From: Nitrospira defluvii
GTDB lineage: Bacteria > Nitrospirota > Nitrospiria > Nitrospirales > Nitrospiraceae
DNA: 64,000 bases
Direction of reading: 5' to 3'
Assembly (NCBI RefSeq): GCF_905220995.1
Contig: NZ_CAJNBJ010000017.1
Coordinates: forward strand, 620,001-684,000
Under the pieces are notes generated by a model. That model did no database searches. It was not told the origin of the DNA and saw only the letters and a list, made by a program, of their open reading frames with translations. Shown here in pieces: positions 61,373 to 64,000 of this stretch. Position 1 is the first letter of the stretch. Each line of letters begins with the position of its first letter. Both the position numbers and the translations under genes were made by a program.

Positions 61373-61777
61373 TTATTTTGGGTTGGCGTCCATCCAGGAT
61401 TTTTTGCTCAATCCAAGTTCGCTGTCGTATTTACGCAGTGGTGGAGCATCCCAGATCACCTTGTTGCCGGGAGCCAGATTTGCCGCGGCGACATAGTGCT
61501 TCCGGGCGTCGGCCTTGTCGCCCAATTTATCCAAGACCAACGCCAGATTGTAATGGGCTTCCGCCAAGGTGGGATCGGCCTGGATCGTGTCGAGATAGAT
61601 CTGGCGGGCCCCGGCCCAGTCCTCCTGCGTCAGTAACCGATTGCCCTGCTCCAACTGCTGACTGACTGCTGCGCTCGTGCCGGCCGGTGCGTGGAGCGGT
61701 CGCACCTCCACTTTGCGTGGTCCCGCACACCCGATGACCGCCACGACTGCCACCAGCGCCCAGAGTATGCGTCGCAT
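61373..61777 (-). CDS. TPR lipoprotein
   Basis: 134 residues from ATG at 61777. Lipobox-like VIGCAG near 15-20. A TPR pattern follows: LLTQEDWAGARQIYLDTI, then AHYNLALVLDKLG and ARKHYVAAANLAPG. Probably envelope assembly or scaffolding. It lies close to, and convergent with, lgt. Confidence 0.7.
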   Translation of the reverse strand: MRRILWALVAVVAVIGCAGPRKVEVRPLHAPAGTSAAVSQQLEQGNRLLTQEDWAGARQIYLDTIQADPTLAEAHYNLALVLDKLGDKADARKHYVAAANLAPGNKVIWDAPPLRKYDSELGLSKKSWMDANPK

Positions 61778-61792
61778 GGCTTCTCCCTTCCC

Positions 61793-64000
61793 TTACACTG
61801 TGATCGCGACTCCGTGCCGGAGGAAGATGAACTCAAACCCTGCAACCGGCTTTCCCAGCGAACGCGCGACCGCCTCCTGATACAATGTCGCCTGTTCCCG
61901 ATAGGCCTGGGCTCGCGTCGCCGCCTGATCGAGCGGAATCATATCTGTCTTATAATCCGCAATCCAGAGCTGCCCGTCGAGGTGATAGAGGACATCGATA
62001 ACCCCCTCCAGGATTTGCCGACCCTCGTTCCACGGCATGAGAAACGGCACTTCCCGTCCGATCACCGTAGCCCGGCGCAGACGGGTATACGGATCCGATC
62101 CAGCAAATGTGCGCAGGAGTTGCCGAAGCTCATCCAGCAGGGCTTGCTGATCCCGATCATCCAGCACATCAAGCGCGAGGGAAGTCACCGTCACGGCAGC
62201 CAGTTGGGACTCCACGTCTCCGGTAAAGTCCCAATGCTGAAGCACACGATGGACCATGGTCCCGAAGACGTTCCCGGCCAGTCGCCTCCCCGTCGCTGCC
62301 GCTTCTCCTGTGGGGAGCCGCGTCGGCTTGCGCACAAAGTCCGACGGCGAGACAAGCAGCGACGCTGATCGGTAGACCTGCCAGGTGTGATCCCGCTGCT
62401 CCCATCGACGCGCGACCTCTTTGTCGGCCACCCCTTCCTCCAGCATCACCGGTCTGGTGCGTTCCTTCGCCGGCGCCCGGCCACTCCCCTTGAGGATCGT
62501 GTGTCGTAGCCCCACGCCGACGAGTGGCATCTCCATGTGCGCCTCCCCGTTCAAGTCAGCCCCGGCTGCCTCCTCCAATAACTCCAGCAAGGCGCCACGC
62601 ACCCGGCGTTTCGGCAACGCTCCGGACAACAACAAGGATTCCCTGGCGCGGGTCATACCCACATACAACAATCTGCGACGCTCGGCCTCTTCGCGGGCAC
62701 GCGCTTTCTCGGCCGCTAATACGGCACCAACCGAGCAACAGTCACCGAAATCGAGGCCCTGAACACCGGTCGACCAGTCGTGCCAAATGAGTGGCCCCGA
62801 CCGGCCTCGTGCCGCTCCGTCTCCATGGTGCAACCCGGCGAGAATCACCAGCGGAAACTCAAGCCCCTTTGCCTTGTGGATCGTCAACACCCGGACGGCA
62901 TCCAACGTATCCTCCGACAGAGCGCTCTCCGCCTCCTCAGGTTGCTCGATGAGCCGGTCCCGCATCAACCCAACGAATCCATTCAAGGTCAGCGCGGGGC
63001 GATCCGCCAGGTCGGTAGCCATCTGCCGTACCTTGAACAAATTGGCCACCGCTTGTTCCCCATGCAGTGACGCGGCGGCCAATTCCAACAGCGGGAGTTG
63101 CTGAAAGATGAGGTCCACGGCTTCGGGGAGCGGACAACGCCGTGCCCGCTCATACAATGCGGCCAGGATCCCGTACAGGCGTCGGAGCGGTTCGGCATGC
63201 GGACTCTTCCAGTCGGCAAGCCGGCCGGCCCGGCGGTAATCCAGCGCCTCCAACTCTCGAAGGTGCACCAACACGGAGTCGGGAATGCCTCCCAACGACG
63301 ACCGCAACACGCCGACCAGCGCAATGTGGTCATGGGGATTTTCGATGCAACACAGGAGGTTCACCAAGTCGACCACTTCCTGACGACGATAGAAGTGTTT
63401 CTCCCCGTCGATGACGTACCGAATGTCATGGCGGCGGAGGGCTTCCAGGTAGGGTTCCGACTGGGTGAGTTTTCGAAACAAAAGCGCCACGTGCCCGGGC
63501 CGCAACCGCGTATCCGATTTGGTGGCGCCACCTTCTGGCTCGGATCCATACAACAAGCGGGAGAGCGTAAGCCCGATCTGCTCCGCCTCCATTCGCGTGG
63601 CCGCGGAGGAATCTACATCGTCCGCGTCTTCCGATACGACCAGCCGAAGCTCGACTCCTGGATCACCCATCTGATCCGATCGATTCGGCTGCACGGTCAG
63701 CGGCACATTCGGGGGCTGAACCGAAGGCTCTGCGACCAACAGATTGTTGAAGACACCGTTGACCACCTCCAGCACCTGCGCGTGGCTGCGGAAATTCGTC
63801 GCCAGTTCACAGCGCAACGCGCCGTTGCGCTCCAGCCTGTCCACCACGTGATCGAAGGCCTCAATATCAGCCCGGCGAAATGCATAGATCGACTGTTTAG
63901 GATCTCCGACGATAAATAACTTCCCTGCCTCCAATTCGGTATCCCGCCAGGATGCCGCCTGCCCGCCCAGGCGTTCGGCCAGATACAGGACAATCTCGTA
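61793..64000 (-). CDS. addA: AddA/RecB-like UvrD helicase with PD-(D/E)XK nuclease, cut by window end
   Basis: About 735 residues visible; the frame stays open to the window end, so the N-terminal helicase part is missing. Motifs present: GDPKQSIYAFRRAD (III), VRVLTIHKAKGLEFPLVIL (V), LLYVGMTRARESLLLSG (VI). C-terminal nuclease: GVIDVLYHLDGQLWIADYKTD, where D and the D-x-K motif are the PD-(D/E)XK catalytic core. This is the arrangement of AddA, which processes double-strand breaks for recombination. The symbol is likely but not proved, since AddB is not visible. Confidence 0.8.
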   Translation of the reverse strand, partial: YEIVLYLAERLGGQAASWRDTELEAGKLFIVGDPKQSIYAFRRADIEAFDHVVDRLERNGALRCELATNFRSHAQVLEVVNGVFNNLLVAEPSVQPPNVPLTVQPNRSDQMGDPGVELRLVVSEDADDVDSSAATRMEAEQIGLTLSRLLYGSEPEGGATKSDTRLRPGHVALLFRKLTQSEPYLEALRRHDIRYVIDGEKHFYRRQEVVDLVNLLCCIENPHDHIALVGVLRSSLGGIPDSVLVHLRELEALDYRRAGRLADWKSPHAEPLRRLYGILAALYERARRCPLPEAVDLIFQQLPLLELAAASLHGEQAVANLFKVRQMATDLADRPALTLNGFVGLMRDRLIEQPEEAESALSEDTLDAVRVLTIHKAKGLEFPLVILAGLHHGDGAARGRSGPLIWHDWSTGVQGLDFGDCCSVGAVLAAEKARAREEAERRRLLYVGMTRARESLLLSGALPKRRVRGALLELLEEAAGADLNGEAHMEMPLVGVGLRHTILKGSGRAPAKERTRPVMLEEGVADKEVARRWEQRDHTWQVYRSASLLVSPSDFVRKPTRLPTGEAAATGRRLAGNVFGTMVHRVLQHWDFTGDVESQLAAVTVTSLALDVLDDRDQQALLDELRQLLRTFAGSDPYTRLRRATVIGREVPFLMPWNEGRQILEGVIDVLYHLDGQLWIADYKTDMIPLDQAATRAQAYREQATLYQEAVARSLGKPVAGFEFIFLRHGVAITV

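Overview
The window looks like about 41 kb of accessory DNA (a defence and mobile-element island) joined to about 22 kb of ordinary chromosome. The chromosomal part carries ClpB, a GlrK/QseG/GlrR-type two-component cluster with an NtrC-family regulator, two PilZ proteins, a ComM/YifB ATPase, Lgt, an AddA-like helicase-nuclease and a tRNA-Leu. Together with the moderately high GC this suggests a Gram-negative bacterium, most likely a Nitrospira-type member of Nitrospirota. That assignment is inference from gene style, not a database match.

1-21 kb is a defence zone. It opens with the tail of a DUF262/DUF1524-type protein and a DISARM core drmA-drmB-drmC on the + strand. Converging on it is a five-gene operon for ubiquitin-like conjugation: DUF2188, a ubiquitin-like protein ending in glycine, a cysteine-free E2-like protein, a JAB-E1 fusion and DUF6527. 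Behind it lies an Xre repressor/ImmA-IrrE protease pair. A 16-bp operator overlaps the -10 box both of the xre promoter and of the ubiquitin-like operon, so the pair probably controls that operon. A HUH Rep gene follows, then a two-gene module of an SNF2-type helicase and a dynamin-like GTPase that overlap by ATGA. Two diverged non-coding repeats, near 12.0-12.6 and 20.0-20.75 kb, bracket this module.

21-35.9 kb is a phage- or plasmid-like element (element A). It holds a sliding clamp (DnaN), a portal protein without other virion genes, two HNH-type proteins, many small hypothetical genes, an excisionase-like protein and a tyrosine integrase. Several genes here share a repeated intergenic module of hairpin plus upstream block. 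A 14-bp palindrome centred on GTCGCGAC recurs and is repeatedly read in frame as the peptide PVATG.

35.85-41.14 kb is a second element (B, 5.25 kb). It is bounded by 46-bp direct repeats of the 3' half of a tRNA-Thr(TGT) and carries its own integrase, excisionase-like and ribbon-helix-helix-like proteins, a beta-barrel outer membrane protein, two lipoproteins and a HUH Rep. An IS3-family element sits just beyond its right end. No intact tRNA-Thr is in the window, so elements A and B look like a tandem array whose tRNA lies to the left. From 42.6 kb onward the sequence is ordinary chromosome and ends inside the AddA-like gene.
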